Shown one piece after another: positions 21,841 to 34,569 of a stretch of DNA of 64,000 nucleotides. A program made the position numbers and the translations under genes. The first letter of the stretch is position 1; each line of letters starts with the position of its first letter. This DNA comes from Talpa occidentalis (lineage: Eukaryota; Chordata; Mammalia; Eulipotyphla; Talpidae). The notes beneath the pieces were generated by a model. It worked only from the letters and a program-made list of their open reading frames with translations. It did not search any database and was not told where the DNA came from. The DNA lies in NCBI RefSeq assembly GCF_014898055.3, contig NW_023601433.1:42837876-42901875 (forward strand), written 5' to 3'.

Positions 21841-24420
21841 CCATAACTCTGGGAGAAGAGAGAGCTGCATGCCAGTGTTTGGACAAGTGTTTGTGAGGTT
21901 AGGGAGTCCTACTCAGTGCAGTTTCCATATCTGGACTCTGGCGATATAGTAGTGCAGAAAGCACAGACACCTCTCACTACAATGAGGGATTCAGATAAAG
22001 AACTGTTTCCACACCAGCTGGTTGTGCAGGGGCATGTGCAGGGAGCATCACACAGGGACACTGATGTCTGGGAGAATTATGAAAAGTCTCCTATAAAAGG
22101 TCGAAGCCCGACTGGTGTGTGTTATGATTGGGACCTTGGCAGAGAGAGAGGGGGAAACCAGACATTTCAGGACGGTGTGCAGGTGTCAAGCGACAAGCTT
22201 TGCCAGGGGAATTAGAATGTTGGTTTCAGGAGATCTCTGGTTCTCTGCTCTTTTCTAAAAGCTTAGACTTGACCTGGGCACCATCTGATATATAGTTATT
22301 AGTGGAATGAATGAATGAATGAACACATGAGGCATGCCTTTTAAAGAGCATGGAGGAAAACAGAAGGTGAGGCTGAGAGGCCTGCAAGAGCCTTGTCGCA
22401 AATGATCTTCTGTGCCATGTTAATTAAACTTTATCTATAAGGTAATGATTCTCAACTGGTTCAAGAATAAGGACCCATATTTAAAAGTTCTCTTGGGCCT
22501 TTGCACACTAGCAGTAGTATTTTCTGAGACATTGAAAAAAATGCATCTACACTAAAAATTACTACAAATACTATTTCAAAAGTAAAATGAATTTTAATTT
22601 TGATCACAATAGCAACACAATATATTTCCCCACAATACTGAAGATTAAGAAATATTTTCCTTACTTCATTTTCATCAAGGAAATCATGACTATTCAAGCT
22701 CTTTCTAATAAAGGTAGATTTGGAAGTCTTTCTTAGTCAATTGCCTGGCTTATAACTTGTGAAGAATTCCTTGTCTAGTGAGGTTCAGCCTCTGCTGGTC
22801 CCCTATTCTGTGGCGGGGGTACGGGGTGGTTCCACAGACATTCCCTCATGGTCATCTCCTCTCTAGACAAACCTTGCCATAGAACCCCAAGACCAACCTT
22901 TTGGGAATCCAGTCTTCTCCCCCTAATCCATATACTCATCACCCAGCCTAGGTCCTGAAAGTTCTAAGAGAAAGGTAAAAGATTGCTATTACTTTTGGAG
23001 TTGCAAATTCCTGTTTCAGTCCAATTGTTCCCTCTCTACCCCACATTCTCTCCCACATCCACCAAAAAAAAGCAAACAAATAAATAGCACAGACTGGTTT
23101 CTGTACATTTTTATTCCCCCTTTCCAATTCAACAGCTCATTTGGAAGCCTGAGTGGTCCCAAATCTAGGAGTTTGTCTATTTTTTTTCTGAGACTAGAAG
23201 AGTTCAGTGTCCAGAAGCAGATATCAGATTTTTCCCCTCACCTCTACCCAGTGAAGTGGGTGCTGCTATTTCCTCAGTCTAACAGAGAGCAGGAGAAATT
23301 GAGGAAATATGTGGTAAAATCAGTAACAAATGGATGGAAAATTAGATTGGGAGTGGAAGAAGAAGGCAGTGAGACCTGTGATAGTTGAAGGCAAATATGC
23401 ACACCCAGAGGTCAGGGAGCACTCACCTTGCATCTGCTAAAAAACCAAAATTAATCTGCATACATTTAGAGATCTAGTTGCCTTTAGCAAATGATTCATG
23501 AATAGGGCAGCATCTCATTGAGTGAACAGAAAGACTCTTTGGAGCCCCAATGGTTCCTGGTCCCTGTACTTCCCCAGGGCCTGGAGAGATATCCTGGGGC
23601 CAACCATGACTAGCACACATCATCTGAAGCAAACAGGTGCCTGGGGGTGGGAGGTGGGAGGCTTCCACTGTCCCAGTTTAGGCTCAAGCTGGCCCCACTA
23701 TGTGAGCATATGGTGATGACCAGCACAACAGAGATTGCTGGTGGGTGGTAATAATAGCAAAAATGAATAAGTGACACTTAATGTGTATCAATATGCATAC
23801 AATTGTTCAGAGGAGAGATTGGAGCCCAAAGATGGGCAGAGGCTGAAGAGAAGGAAGCCTGTGGGGAGCACTCTTCCTGAACCCCTATCTGGGTGAGTGG
23901 TCTCCTAGCAGCCATGCAGACAGCCGGGGACTTAGCCACAGAAGGCACTTTCCTCAGTCCCTCTTGTTTAATCTCTGCTGCTGTCAGAGTGACACCCACC
24001 CAACAGTGGGTGACTCCGAGACTACTCAGGAGCAGCTGGAAAATACCTCTGTCATCCCAAGCCCCGGAGGACAAGGCCCAGTTCCTCTGCTCACCACTCA
24101 GGTCCCAGTCAGCGGAGCTTCCACCTGCTTTCTAGACTCAACTACTGTTTTTTTCCTCTGTGATCACTCATCTTCCATCTAACTTTAAGCACTTGCAATC
24201 TTCCTTACTTTCATTTACTTTATTCTCTTGCACTTGGCAAACTCCTATTTAACCATCAGATGGAGATAAATCAACTTCTTGGATGTGAACTTCGCCCACT
24301 TGTTTAGCTACTTCTATTGTATGTTCTTGTCAACCCACTCTCCATACCATCTTAAACCAAATTTCAAGGTATGTCATCACCTCCTTCCCAGTGAGGTTAT
24401 AATGAAGTCCACCTACCTCA
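21841..24420. other. Mostly unique DNA with small old repeat traces
   Basis: No gene is supported. A short AATG run lies at 22,303-22,323, of the kind that ends L2 copies. Around 22,443-22,700 a stretch starting TAATGATTCTCAACTGG looks like a decayed DNA-transposon end. An MIR trace lies near 23,230-23,330 (CTGCTATTTCCTCAGTCTAA, then AAATTGAGGAAA). Confidence 0.45.
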
Positions 24421-24429
24421 GGGCTCACA

Positions 24430-24765
24430 GCCTGTCACCTCCTGACCCATTGCTCACGAACTGCACACACCCCCTTCTTCCTTATAGCACCATCGGCCTG
24501 TGTGTTTCCTGGAACTGCCTCAGGTCTTCCTTCTTGCCTCAGGGCCTTTGCACAGGCTTTTCCCTCACTTTCCCTGGAATTTTCATTACCCCTCTTTTAG
24601 GTCTCAGCTGAAATATCACCTCCTCAGAAAGACTTTGCACATCTCTCTGTTTAAGTGGTTCCCACCACTGTTTCATGATAGCAATTAGTGTGATTATTCT
24701 ATTTCCTTCTTTGTTTATATCACTTTCCCCCATCTCTTTACCAAATTGTTGGCATGATAGGAACG
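24430..24765 (+). repeat. L2-like LINE 3' region
   Basis: The typical order of phrases is visible: TGCCTCAGGGCCTTTGCACA, TTTCCCTGGAATTTTC, TAGGTCTCAGCTGAAATATC, ACCTCCTCAGAAAGACTTTG, and TTTATATCACTTTCC. These are well known in mammalian L2-type repeats. The frames here are remnants or chance. Confidence 0.65.
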
Positions 24766-26140
24766 GACCAAAATGTATGTTGAATACACATATGAAGCAA
24801 TAGTTAAATAGTTATCACTTTTAATGAACACGTTTCCCCAGCTTCACTGTATTTCCCTTGAACCTGGGACTCCGGGTAATAGTTTTTGAGATGTCAATAC
24901 ATAGAATATATAAATAGATTTGGCCTGACCCCAAACCCAAATATTTGCAGAAATGAAGAGACCTTGACCATTGGGAGTCCTTAGTATTTGAGCACTTCCA
25001 ACTGAAACTCTGATGTGAACCCCAAAGTAAACCATAGGCCAAGAGTCAAGGACACTTCCTTGATGTTGTAAGTCACTTAAAGCGATGATAACCTGCCTGG
25101 GGCCAAGCTGGAGAGAACAGATTGAGCCCAAGGGAAAGCTAATTCTCCTTCTACCCCTGGGCCAGGGACTGTGGGGCTGGAACAGGCCTTCCAGGAACCT
25201 GCAGAGAGGCCCTGGTAAGGAACTCACGGTCTCAAGGATTTTGCTCTCACCTCTTGAACTGTTTCTAACTAGTCCTCACCAACAAAGGATAGGTGGCTGG
25301 GAATGAGGGCATTTCAAATTTGTTATTAAAATAAACAAAATCACACACAAGATAGAAATGCTCCCAAAAAGCCAAGATTGTGGACTGGGACACAGGGGTC
25401 ATGAGTCAGCTCTCTGAGGAGGGCTGGACCATGGGCCCTTCTTTTCATTCACAGGCAAAATGAGCATCAAGTTCAAGCTCTGCATCATAAGGGTAAGTAT
25501 ATCCTTATCCAATCTTGTTCTGGACCTTCTCCTTAGTTGAGTCATTCAATCTCAGACACAGGTGTGGAGTGAACAATGTGGGTCCTCTAGAGAATCCTCC
25601 TATTTTCCTACTCTCTTCCCCACGCCTCACTATTTTTGTGCTGCTCTTTTAAGGGCCCAGTGTTGTCTTGCAACTCGGTCTATTAATGAGCTTCCTGAAT
25701 GTATCCAGACCCTCCCCAGACCAGCCCTTTTATTATTCCCCCATCAAAACACAACAGTTCTAGGCTCTGTTTCTGCTCACTGCTGAGAAAAATGTCTGAT
25801 CATCTATTCCACTGTCTCCTTTCTCTACAATCATCATCAAGTAAGGACTGATACAATTCAAGGCATTATCCTGCCCAGGATTTTTTGAATGATAATAGAG
25901 AGTTCCTAAATGGACATGGGCATTGATTTTCTGTTTGTTCTCTCATCTCTAAGATCTGTCACACAACTCAGACTTCATTATGAGCAGCTGCTCCTATTTT
26001 GGGTTATTTTCACACTGTTTATTCCCGTGTCTCCATCTCAGTTCTAAATTCTAAATCTGCTAGGTCCTTGCACAGGGCAAAAATGTTGATTAACTCTCAG
26101 GAATGACTCTCTGAAGTGCATGAGGTCAGAAAGGGAAATA
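24766..26140. other. Unique non-coding DNA
   Basis: I see no gene, RNA gene or clear repeat in this stretch. A minus-strand frame of 127 residues at 24,844-25,227 has no recognisable domain and no splice context that I can defend. Confidence 0.45.
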
Positions 26141-26149
26141 GGCCCATAA

Positions 26150-26480
26150 AATACTTGGAAGTTTGAGTGGAGAGGATCTTATGGAATCTGGTTCAGCTTC
26201 CTCATCTTAGAAATGAGAAAATTTACTTCAGAGAAGCATGAACACATGAAACAGAGGGCCATTTATTCATTCAAGAACAAATATTTATTCAGTGTCTACC
26301 CTGGTTGCAATAATGGGAATATAAAGATGAATCATTCATGGATCTCACTCTCTAGGAACTTAGGGTTTGATGTGTGAAGGAGATAAGATACGGATGAGCA
26401 TCAATAACTATACTGTGTGATAGGAGGCTGTGAACACCAGTAAGGCACTAAGTGCATTATAAACAAGTACTAAAAATGAA
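26150..26480 (+). repeat. MIR trace followed by old LINE fragment
   Basis: TTAGAAATGAGAAAATTTACTTCAGAGAA near 26,208 matches the MIR phrase for the middle of that SINE. From about 26,262 the text ATTCATTCAAGAACAAATAT, then ACTCTCTAGGAACTTAGGGT and a GTGTGATAGGAGG motif, follows the familiar old LINE repeat that reads ATTTATTGAGCACC... with GAGCTTACA. I cannot name the LINE subfamily without a library. Confidence 0.5.
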
Positions 26481-27216
26481 TGGGGTGAACTTTCAATGCT
26501 TTGAGTGACCAAGCAGGGAAGAACTGCGGCAGACAGCAATACAAAGTCAATTTCCTTGTAGATCCATGTGAAACATCCAGTCAAAGCCAGATGAAGCCTA
26601 GGGGATGGGGTGATCTACTTCATCCTGGTCATGGGATGAAGCCAATACCCTGCATTGCTCTTTGCTTGGTTAATGAAAACTCACAAACTTCATTTAATCT
26701 CATGTGTATAAAGAATGTACTATGTGCCCTATCATAACTAATAGACCTAGAAGGAAGCTAAAAGAGAAAATGTGCAAATTATCATCTTGGGAGCTTCCAG
26801 CCAGCCTGACTCTAGAGAACACAGTTACTTAAAAGAGAGAAAGTGAAGGCAGCTGTCTTTGTCCTTTCTAATATCTTCTTTACACCAAGAAATTATTATC
26901 TTCCAGTTGTAAGTTGATTTCCCATTAAATTAATGCTTGCAAAGTATAGTAGGTCAACACAAATCACCTTAAAAGGCACAACCCAGCTTTTAAAAAATGA
27001 AGAGCGTCTGGTACTCAGTGCTTCCTAAAGACTTGCCCAGATATTCTGAGACAAAAGGGAATCAGCAATGAGCTGGTGCTTTGGGGACGACAAAAGGAAA
27101 TGCAGCCATATAGTTCTTGCCTGCAAAGAGATTACTGCCTCAGGGAAAGAAATGTCCATGCTTGAAATATTCAGAAAAACTGACCCTGAAGTGCAAGACA
27201 ATGGTTTCTATTACAA
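26481..27216. other. Unique non-coding DNA
   Basis: No gene is recognised. The 78-residue plus-strand frame at 26,501-26,737 has no similarity that I know of. Confidence 0.4.
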
Positions 27217-27218
27217 CA

Positions 27219-27288
<70 letters not shown>
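27217..27288. repeat. Compound microsatellite (CA)n(GA)n
   Basis: Ten CA units at 27,217-27,236 run directly into about 26 GA units to 27,288, without interruption. Reading frames across it produce His/Thr and Arg/Glu repeats and are not genes. The clean repeat suggests a high mutation rate and useful polymorphism. Confidence 0.96.
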
Positions 27289-27291
<3 letters not shown>

Positions 27292-27479
27292 TTAAGACAC
27301 TGAGAGCAGGGATGTGAATTGCCCGGCAGCTCCACCACGTATCTCTCTCTTCATCCATCCTTAAAGCTTTCCCTTTACTTCAGAGGATGAAGGGTCCATC
27401 TTTGAAGGCTGCCCCTGCCACCTGGCCCTGCCCCTGAAGTCTCCAGTTGCTCTTCTATTTTGTACCTTTTGATCCTCTC

Positions 27480-28520
27480 TTCTTGTTGGCTTCTAACATG
27501 TGAAGGACCCCTCTTCTAAAAAACCTTCTCGAACTACTGCTCCATCTCACACCTTCTCTGCATCAATCTTCATTTTCCAAGAAAGCTATATTCACTGCTT
27601 CTATATCCAGCCTTCCATTTGTTCCTCCAGCCCTCCAGTGTGGCTTCTGCCATGGCTACTCCACAGACGGTCCTCTCCTACTCACGTCTGCTCTTGGGAG
27701 GTAGATGATCTTCAAATTTTGCCCCATCCTTGACCCTACTAGCTGATGACTCCCAGAGGTAGGTCTTCTATCCTGACCCAAATCCTGGGGTACAGAGAAT
27801 ACATTTCAACTACCTACAGACCAATAAGTCTATCTGACTGTCCCTTGAAACCTTAAATGCATCATGCCCCAAATGGACTCATCTCTCCTTCCTCAAACCT
27901 AGTTCTTCCCAAATTCACATGACAATGTGTCATTGTCACACATCTACCAGGCAGCCTCCAAGCTAGAGCCTTGGGATTCTTTCAGATGCCGTCTTCGTGT
28001 TTCATATCTAAACTGCTTCCTAAACATCTCTCAAGTCTGTTCCCTTTTATTCGATCCTAATGCTTAAGTCCAGTCGACCCACTCACATGCTTTGTCCTGG
28101 CTGCCCCCTAAAGCTGTGTACAACACAGTTTTTCAGGCAAGGCCCTCAGCCCCATCTTCAACGCACTCAGCTTCTGCTTCCTGGTTCCTGTTCTGTGCCC
28201 CTGCCCTGGATTTTCCATTTCTGGCTACTCTGATTTCATTAGTTTTAGATTTCCATGTGATTTTTCCACAGTGATTCTCTACCCAGCTTAAATCTCTGGT
28301 TTTAAGTATAAAACGTACTCATTATCTTTGGGAGAAGCATCCTAGTCCATTTCCACTCCTGTGACCCTCACTGGCTAACAACCCAGGTGCCACTCTGCTT
28401 CCACTGCAGTGCTACTATATGTGCCCATTTCTTGCACTGGGCTTTACGTTCTTGAGAACAGGGACTGGTCATTATTAACTTGCCTTCTCATTCCATTGTA
28501 AGCACAGCCTAGGATTCTCA
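27480..28520 (+). repeat. Long L2-like LINE stretch
   Basis: Phrases in order recall the L2 3' region: GCATCATGCCCCAAATGGAC (as in TGTCCAAAATGGAACTCAT), TTGGGATTCTTTCAGATGCC (as in GGAGTCATCCTTGACTCC), AACATCTCTCAAGTCTGTTC, GTTCTTGAGAACAGGGACTG and an end near 28,510. The stretch is diverged, with small deletions. This is the longest single old-LINE remnant in the left half. Confidence 0.6.
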
Positions 28521-30820
28521 AAATGGGAAGAGTGTGGTATAGACAGGAAATATTTAGGAATGATTCAAGGCAATTCATGTCCTGTAGAACAGAGGAGGGG
28601 GGACAGGCTGCTGCAGACTGAGTCAGTCCAGAAAGCTGCTTTCCAGTCTGAACAGACATTGTAATTATATGCCCTAAAAGCAGGAACGTGCTGGTTACTT
28701 TGATGAAGCCTATCTTTTCATTCCTCCCAGTGCCCTGATTTCCCCACTTACCCTGTTGCCTTTTCTTAACTCAGCTGGGATGACTACTGCCTGTAATACC
28801 CAAGGAGAGTTGTCCAGAATGTCAAGAGAAGCATGGACCAGCCAACATGAAGTCATGGGCCAAAAGTCTCCCTGCGTGTTAGCGCCAGGAATTTGGGAGG
28901 CCCTCTTTTCTGTTTACTTGGACCAAGGGGACCTTGCAGTTCTGTTTGGCTTCAGAGTAGCTCCGGAATCAGAAGTGTTCATCATCCCTGTGAGAACATA
29001 TCCAGGGAGTGTTTGATCATGAGCGCTCCCCAGAGCCAATTCTCCAGCCAAGTGTGAACAGCCCTTGTATAATCCTGGCTGATGCTCAAGGGCCTTGTTA
29101 GGTTTTTCCGAAGACATATCCTGGGCCTTTCCATTGGTTTCCCCATTTATTGTTCCCTGTAATGCTATCATGTGATTGCAATATTGCTGTCCTTAAGGTT
29201 GTGTCCCTTTGGTACCATGAGCTCAAGTTCTCTTCCACCTCCTTCTGGCCTTGCCCCTATCCAAGCCCCTTGGCTAAGAGATGACTGCAGCATCAGTCTG
29301 GATTGTTTTTTTTTCCCTTAGATCCTTCTCTAAGCTGCTCATTGCAGGCACAAGGAGACTGTGCATACATTTTATGCCCCATTATCAGTTCTGCGAAGGG
29401 CACTGCCCAGATCTGGCTCATAGTGAAGGAAAACCCAGTCTGCAAGAAGGAGCTAGATGTGCTAGCAATCTTCTCAGATTAGCCTCAGTACCTTGGGCCC
29501 TCTTGTTCTCCCCTCTGCAGCCTCCCCTCCCTTTTGGCCCTTACCTTGACCTCACTGCTACCTCAGCTGCATCGGGTCCAGTGGGGCTGCTAAAATGGAT
29601 GTGTTATTCCTTGTGAGGGCATGTGGGCCTAGCGAAACTTGACCAAGCATGCCATCAGCAGTCGGACAAGGAAAGGTATGTCTGCAACCCTGGTCCTCCT
29701 TAGCAGAATTGTTCCTTTGAAGAATCTTGTATCCTCAGAATTTCACTGACTTTTAAGTTTGCCACAGAGGTATTTATAGCCCTAGCAGGCCCACAGTTGC
29801 TCAATGGCCTTATTCATGGTCAACTTGCAAACTATCACAAAAACCCTCTTCTGGTTTCCTTGGTTCCTGGAAAGCTTTAGTGAACTCTGTGCAAAAGCCA
29901 TTTATGCACATAGTAGCATATTAAAATGCATGCTCAGACTTAGGGAACTAAATTTCCAAATCATAATATGGTTGCTCACTCTTTTGGATCTCCAAACCCC
30001 CCAAAAAGGCTCTGAGTCTCAGGAGTTTACAAAGAGACAGATGTCACGGAAAGAGAACATCCTAGAAGGAAAAGATTCTAGAAAGTTCTGTTTTTGTCTA
30101 TTGATGCACCTCCATGTAAATGACTCTCTTCTTGCCTGACCCAGCCTTGTCTCTAACAGTAGATCGATGATAGATGGATAGAGAGATCCAAGGGAAAAAA
30201 AACAGTTTCACTTCCTTAGAGCAGTTCATCATATTGGGAAGATGAGCCTAGTTGTTCCACACATATCGAACTGGTTGTGCAACAGCCAGGAATTTGTACC
30301 ATCCTGGTTGATAGAATCACCAACTATCACCTTGTATAAATCAGGGGCTGCTTCAATCCCTTGGCAAGTGTTTCCAGTTATCATTTATACATGGTGTCAT
30401 TAATGCAGCACTGCACTGGCCGATATTTTTAAGGCAATCCAGGTTTAGTCACCTTGAAGAAGTCTCATTCCTTTTCAGCAGTTGGTCTGCAGGAACCAGC
30501 CTGACTCAGCCTCTCCAGTCCCTGGGGCTTCAGGCTGCCTGCTTAACCTGGTGGGGGTCAGAGTATCATTTGCCATTCCGGTTTCCTCCTGCACAGCCGA
30601 CCTTTCATTCCCTCTTGCTGTCACGCTGCCTTCTAGCTTGCAGCCCTGTGTTAGAGACAGGCTCCCCTGAGACTCAGCCTTATGTCATTTGTACATGGCT
30701 CGGTCTGGAACCCTTGACAAAGCATTTTCTATGAACCAGTGTGAGGGAGGGCAAAAATAACAATAATAAATAATGCCTCTGAGTCATCCATTAACCTCTG
30801 TTGATGCCACCTCCTTGTCA
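28521..30820. other. Unique non-coding DNA, no gene supported
   Basis: Frames at 28,756-29,016, 29,281-29,616 and 29,804-30,139 are the longest. None shows a domain, a Kozak context or a neighbouring splice signal pattern that I can rely on. A short run of TAGATGGATAGAGAGATCC at about 30,171 is a decayed GATA-type simple repeat. Confidence 0.45.
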
Positions 30821-30836
30821 GCTGTCACATGTTATT

Positions 30837-31105
30837 TTTTTTTTAAGATTTATTTATCTATGCATACGAGAGCAGGGGTACAGGCCAGCGATGTAGGGGG
30901 GCGTGAGAGGACTCACCAGAGACAGAGTGGGGAACAGAACAGGCAGACTGAAATACACTGCTGAGGGGAGCAGCGGGCGAGAAAGGAGAGGTCTGCTGCG
31001 CCAAGTGGGTTGCTCCCTGGCCAGCCGGGGATTGAACTTGTGCTGCAGAGGCTGCAGATTGCTTCATAGTGTGGTGCTTACCCCTTGCGCCACCAGGGAG
31101 GCCCA
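30837..31105 (-). mobile_element. tRNA-derived SINE, diverged TSD
   Basis: The left T run and reversed tail lead to the reversed head CCACCAGGGAGGCCC at 31,091-31,104. The flanks GCTGTCACATGTTATT (30,821-30,836) and GCAGTCACACGTTAAT (31,106-31,121) align over 16 bp with three differences. The subfamily is the same as the 19.1- and 41.9-kb copies (GAGCAGGGGTACAGGCCAGC near the tail side). Confidence 0.9.
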
Positions 31106-31121
31106 GCAGTCACACGTTAAT

Positions 31122-32160
31122 AGTGTCACCTAGAATCCAGGACAGAACCATGCAAACCTATGTGCCCCCTCCCCCACAGCATGAGGATGAACACTCCTCT
31201 TTTATAGTCCATCTGTCTCGTTCCATGTGGCTGGGCCTGTTTCTCTCAGTGCTTCCTGGAGCAGAGCTGACTATTCTCGTTACCGTTGCCATGAAAGTTT
31301 CCCAATCCTATGCTTCCCTTTGGTCTCTGCTGCAAACCACAACGCTTGCTGTTCGGTGTTGCACTGCTTTGCTAGTATGCCTTTGAGTCAGACCTTGGTG
31401 CTCTGGGTTTCCAAAGTCTCTGGGTTGGGTTTGTCTTGGGAAACTTCCACCCACCAGGGCCACAGGGCTCAGCCCACCAGGGGAATGTCTGCAAAGCTGA
31501 ATGGGCTATTTCTTGGGTCTTTGCCTCGCTCTTTCAACCTGCCCCTGTTCTTACTAAGCTAGACTCTCAAGACTTATTGTGACATTCGTCTCCCTCTATG
31601 GCCTTGCCCTGAATAGCAATAAGTGCACTCCAGTGACTCATCTATAAATGGTGGCAAAGTCTTCCCCACCCCACCCCCAAAACCTGACATTTCAATGTGA
31701 GCTCAGGAACACGAGCCAAACCAAACCAAGACCTCATTTTCAGCCTCCGGTCAAAACCACACTCCATTCCAGGGCACAGTTTCATTATCTAGCTTCTGGA
31801 CTTTCTCTAGTTCTCAAGTCTATCTTGAAGCACAAGAGGGGAAGAAAATAGGGGTGGCTTTCTGGAATCACCCTCTCTTCTCATGTGATTCCTCAGCTTC
31901 TGGGTCCAGAGGTCTCCAGAGCATGTCTCCTCTCATTGCACTGTGACTTCTACATTATTTGGTCACCTGGCCCTGTGCTGCGGCTCCCAGCATGGTTACC
32001 ATCACCCCCACCGGAGCACCAGAAGTCAGAGATGGGGAGTAAAGTGCTCGGGTCTCTGAGAGGAGGGTGGGAAAGTCTTCACAAAAGGTGGTGATATTTG
32101 ATGAGACGTTAAAACGGGATGGTTTCACTTATAGGAGGAATATAGTGGGACCAAATGAGG
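31122..32160. other. Unique non-coding DNA
   Basis: No gene or clear repeat is recognised. Two overlapping frames of about 105-111 residues at 31,069-31,562 begin in or next to the SINE and have no domain. Confidence 0.45.
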
Positions 32161-32164
32161 AACC

Positions 32165-32420
32165 AAGGGTAAAAAAATAATAACAATAAAAAACACAACA
32201 AAAACTAACAACAACAAAAAGACAACTACAAATCAGAGACATTCTGCAGGGGAGGGGGGTAAGAGACCAGGACCAGGGGTAAGAGACCAGGCAGAGCACA
32301 AGGGACTAGGGGGATGACGTGCAAGTGAATTGGTGGTGGAAATTCTATGTGACTATACCTGAGAAAAGAAAGCAAACATTGTAAAAAATATATATTAAAT
32401 AAAAAAAATTAAAAATAAAG
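32165..32420 (+). mobile_element. L1 3' UTR tail fragment
   Basis: The sequence shares ordered blocks with the insertion at 56,351-56,577: AGAGACATTCTGCAGGGG, a G-rich AGGGACTAGGGGG region, GAATTGGTGGTGGAAATTCT, and an ACATTGTAAAAAATATATAT A-rich end. A direct repeat of GGGGTAAGAGACCAGG occurs inside it. No duplication is clear, so ends are approximate. Confidence 0.6.
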
Positions 32421-34156
32421 CAGGATGAGAAGTCAGCCAACAGGAGGGAACGACAGTTCAGCGGGAAGGAGGGTGCCGATGCACCCAGGTCGGCGCGTCC
32501 AGTCAGCAGTGAGGAAGTCTGAGGAGGTCCCCATAGGTGTGCTAAGGCATCCAGATGCATCCTCGAGAAAACAAAGAGCATATTTAAGTGGAATTGAGTA
32601 TGAAGGCTGGATTAGAGAGGCCGAGACGAGGGCAGGGAGCTAACTCGGATGCTTAGAGATGGTGGTGAGGCTGGCCTTGAGGCTGTGGGTACACAGAGGA
32701 AGGTGACATTTCTGGGACACAATCAAGCAAATCTAGTCACCTGTTGAGTTAAGGAGAGAACTTGAGGGCAGCACTGAGAATCGCAGTGGGTTTTAAAGTT
32801 GAGAAACTGGAATCAGGAAGCGAGGCAGGGCAGCAATGGAGAAGTAATAGGGTCAAAATCAGATGATCAAAGCTTTGGGAATATGGTGGGTGGGGCAGTG
32901 AGTGCAGACAAGTCCTTCATGAATTTAGGGACGAGGAGGAAGGAGGAAGGCTATGATGGTGTTAAAAGATTTTTCTAAAATGGGGGCGGGGGGAGGGGAC
33001 GCATGTTTGTAAGAAGCAGGGAAGACACTGTAGAGGAGAGATTGTGCAGTTTAGCAGAGGCAGAGCTGTGGGCAAGGTGCAGGTCCTGCACGACCCCCGA
33101 ACATCATTCATATTGCATTTCAGGGCACACTAACCAACGTGGTAGCTATCGTTTTGTTCATCTTCCAAATAAAGAAACTGAGACCCACTGATTGATTCCC
33201 CCAGGGATGGGAACTTGCTGAATAGTTGAAGCAGAAAGATGGAATGCACGGAATGAGAATAAAATGAGGTCAGATGGGAACTAATAAAACTGGATGATGG
33301 GGAGAGGTCCTTGAGGGGCCTAGAAGTATCTAAATTTTAGATTGGGGATTTAGCAGTTCTGGCTGGTGACAGAGACCTTGCCCAAGGGCCCAGGGCTGGA
33401 TGAGTCATTCACATGAGTATTACGATGGCCCAGGATGAGCCAGCTGTAAAGAGCCCTCCATGGAGGGTGGCAGCAAGTGACAGTTATGCAGATGTTTGTC
33501 TTTTTTTTCTCTGCTTTTTCTCAGACCTCTTTCAACATCATTTGCAGAAGTGTGGTGCGTCACGGCCCATGCAAGAAATTGCCTGTATTCTCACTGCCTT
33601 TACTATTTAACACTGGCTGAGAGAATCCATGTTGATTTCTGTCTCTCTCTCTTTTTTTTTTTTTTGAAGCATATACAACACTGCCAATAGATTCAGACCA
33701 CATTTTACCTCCAGGATTTATCCTTTGTTTTCTTCCAGTCACCAAGTTGAACTCCAAGCTGATGTTAATTTTATCTGTGGTAATAGGGAAGGGGATAGTC
33801 TTATATAACTGGTATCTGAAGATAAGCATAGTTCATTTAAACCAAAATTTCCACTTCCTTTCACACCAAGTCCTTATGCCCATGTTGCAAAGCAATAACA
33901 AATGAATTAATCTGAGTTTCACCATTTCTATATGCGGTATCTCTGATGGTACATACATAGGTGGTTGTGACTGAGTGTTTCAGTTGGTCCAACACACCAG
34001 GACCATTTTTAGCATCCATCAAGATGTGGACATCTTATACTTGGGTGCTCATTTCAACATATCACAGGAAATCAAAGCTCTTAATCAGTTGCTTATACTT
34101 TTTTCGCTGCTAATGCTGGGAAAACAACACTCTCAGTTTGCAAAGGTCTTCTAGTG
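32421..34156. other. Mostly unique DNA with an MIR trace
   Basis: No gene is supported. An MIR-like piece at about 33,125-33,195 reads CATCTTCCAAATAAAGAAAC followed by TGAGACCCACTG. The part from 32,640 to 33,000 contains phrases such as GGAATCAGGAAGCGAGGCAG that resemble old LINE 3' regions, not assignable here. A T run lies at 33,652-33,665. Confidence 0.4.
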
Positions 34157-34173
34157 AAATTACTGAGTGAGAC

Positions 34174-34555
34174 AGTGAAACTGTGGAGCAGATACTCAAT
34201 GGAATATTACACAGCTGTGAAGAAAGATGAACCTGTGGCATCGGGACAAAATGGATGGAACTCTAGGGGATTATGCTGTATGAAATCAGTCAAAGGGAAA
34301 GATTTATTTCAAATGGTTTCACTCATCTGTGGGATATAAACAACCAGAAAACTAATACTCAAACATTAGAATGAACACCCAAGTATCAATATAAGATGTC
34401 TAACACTCAAACATTAAAAGGATTAAAACTTGACCTTGGCAAAAAAAAATATAATAATGGTTACCAGAGGGAATAGGGGAGAGTTTGGAGAGGCTGAGGG
34501 AGGGAGATAGATGGGGGACGGGCATGGGTGGTTTGGTGGAAAGAAAAGCAAAAAG
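34174..34555 (+). mobile_element. 5'-truncated L1 insertion (ORF2 end), 17-bp TSD
   Basis: The 382-bp L1 piece begins within the last part of ORF2 and continues into the 3' UTR. Residues MEYYTAV with KKDEP, and later FQMVSLICGI before the stop near 34,337, match the conserved C-terminus of mammalian L1 ORF2p (MEYYSA.KKDE... SLI.GI). Flanking repeats AAATTACTGAGTGAGAC (34,157-34,173) and AAATTACTGAATGAGAC (34,556-34,572) differ at one base. The last three bases of the duplication belong to the retrocopy that follows, so this L1 inserted after it. Confidence 0.85.
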
Positions 34556-34569
34556 AAATTACTGAATGA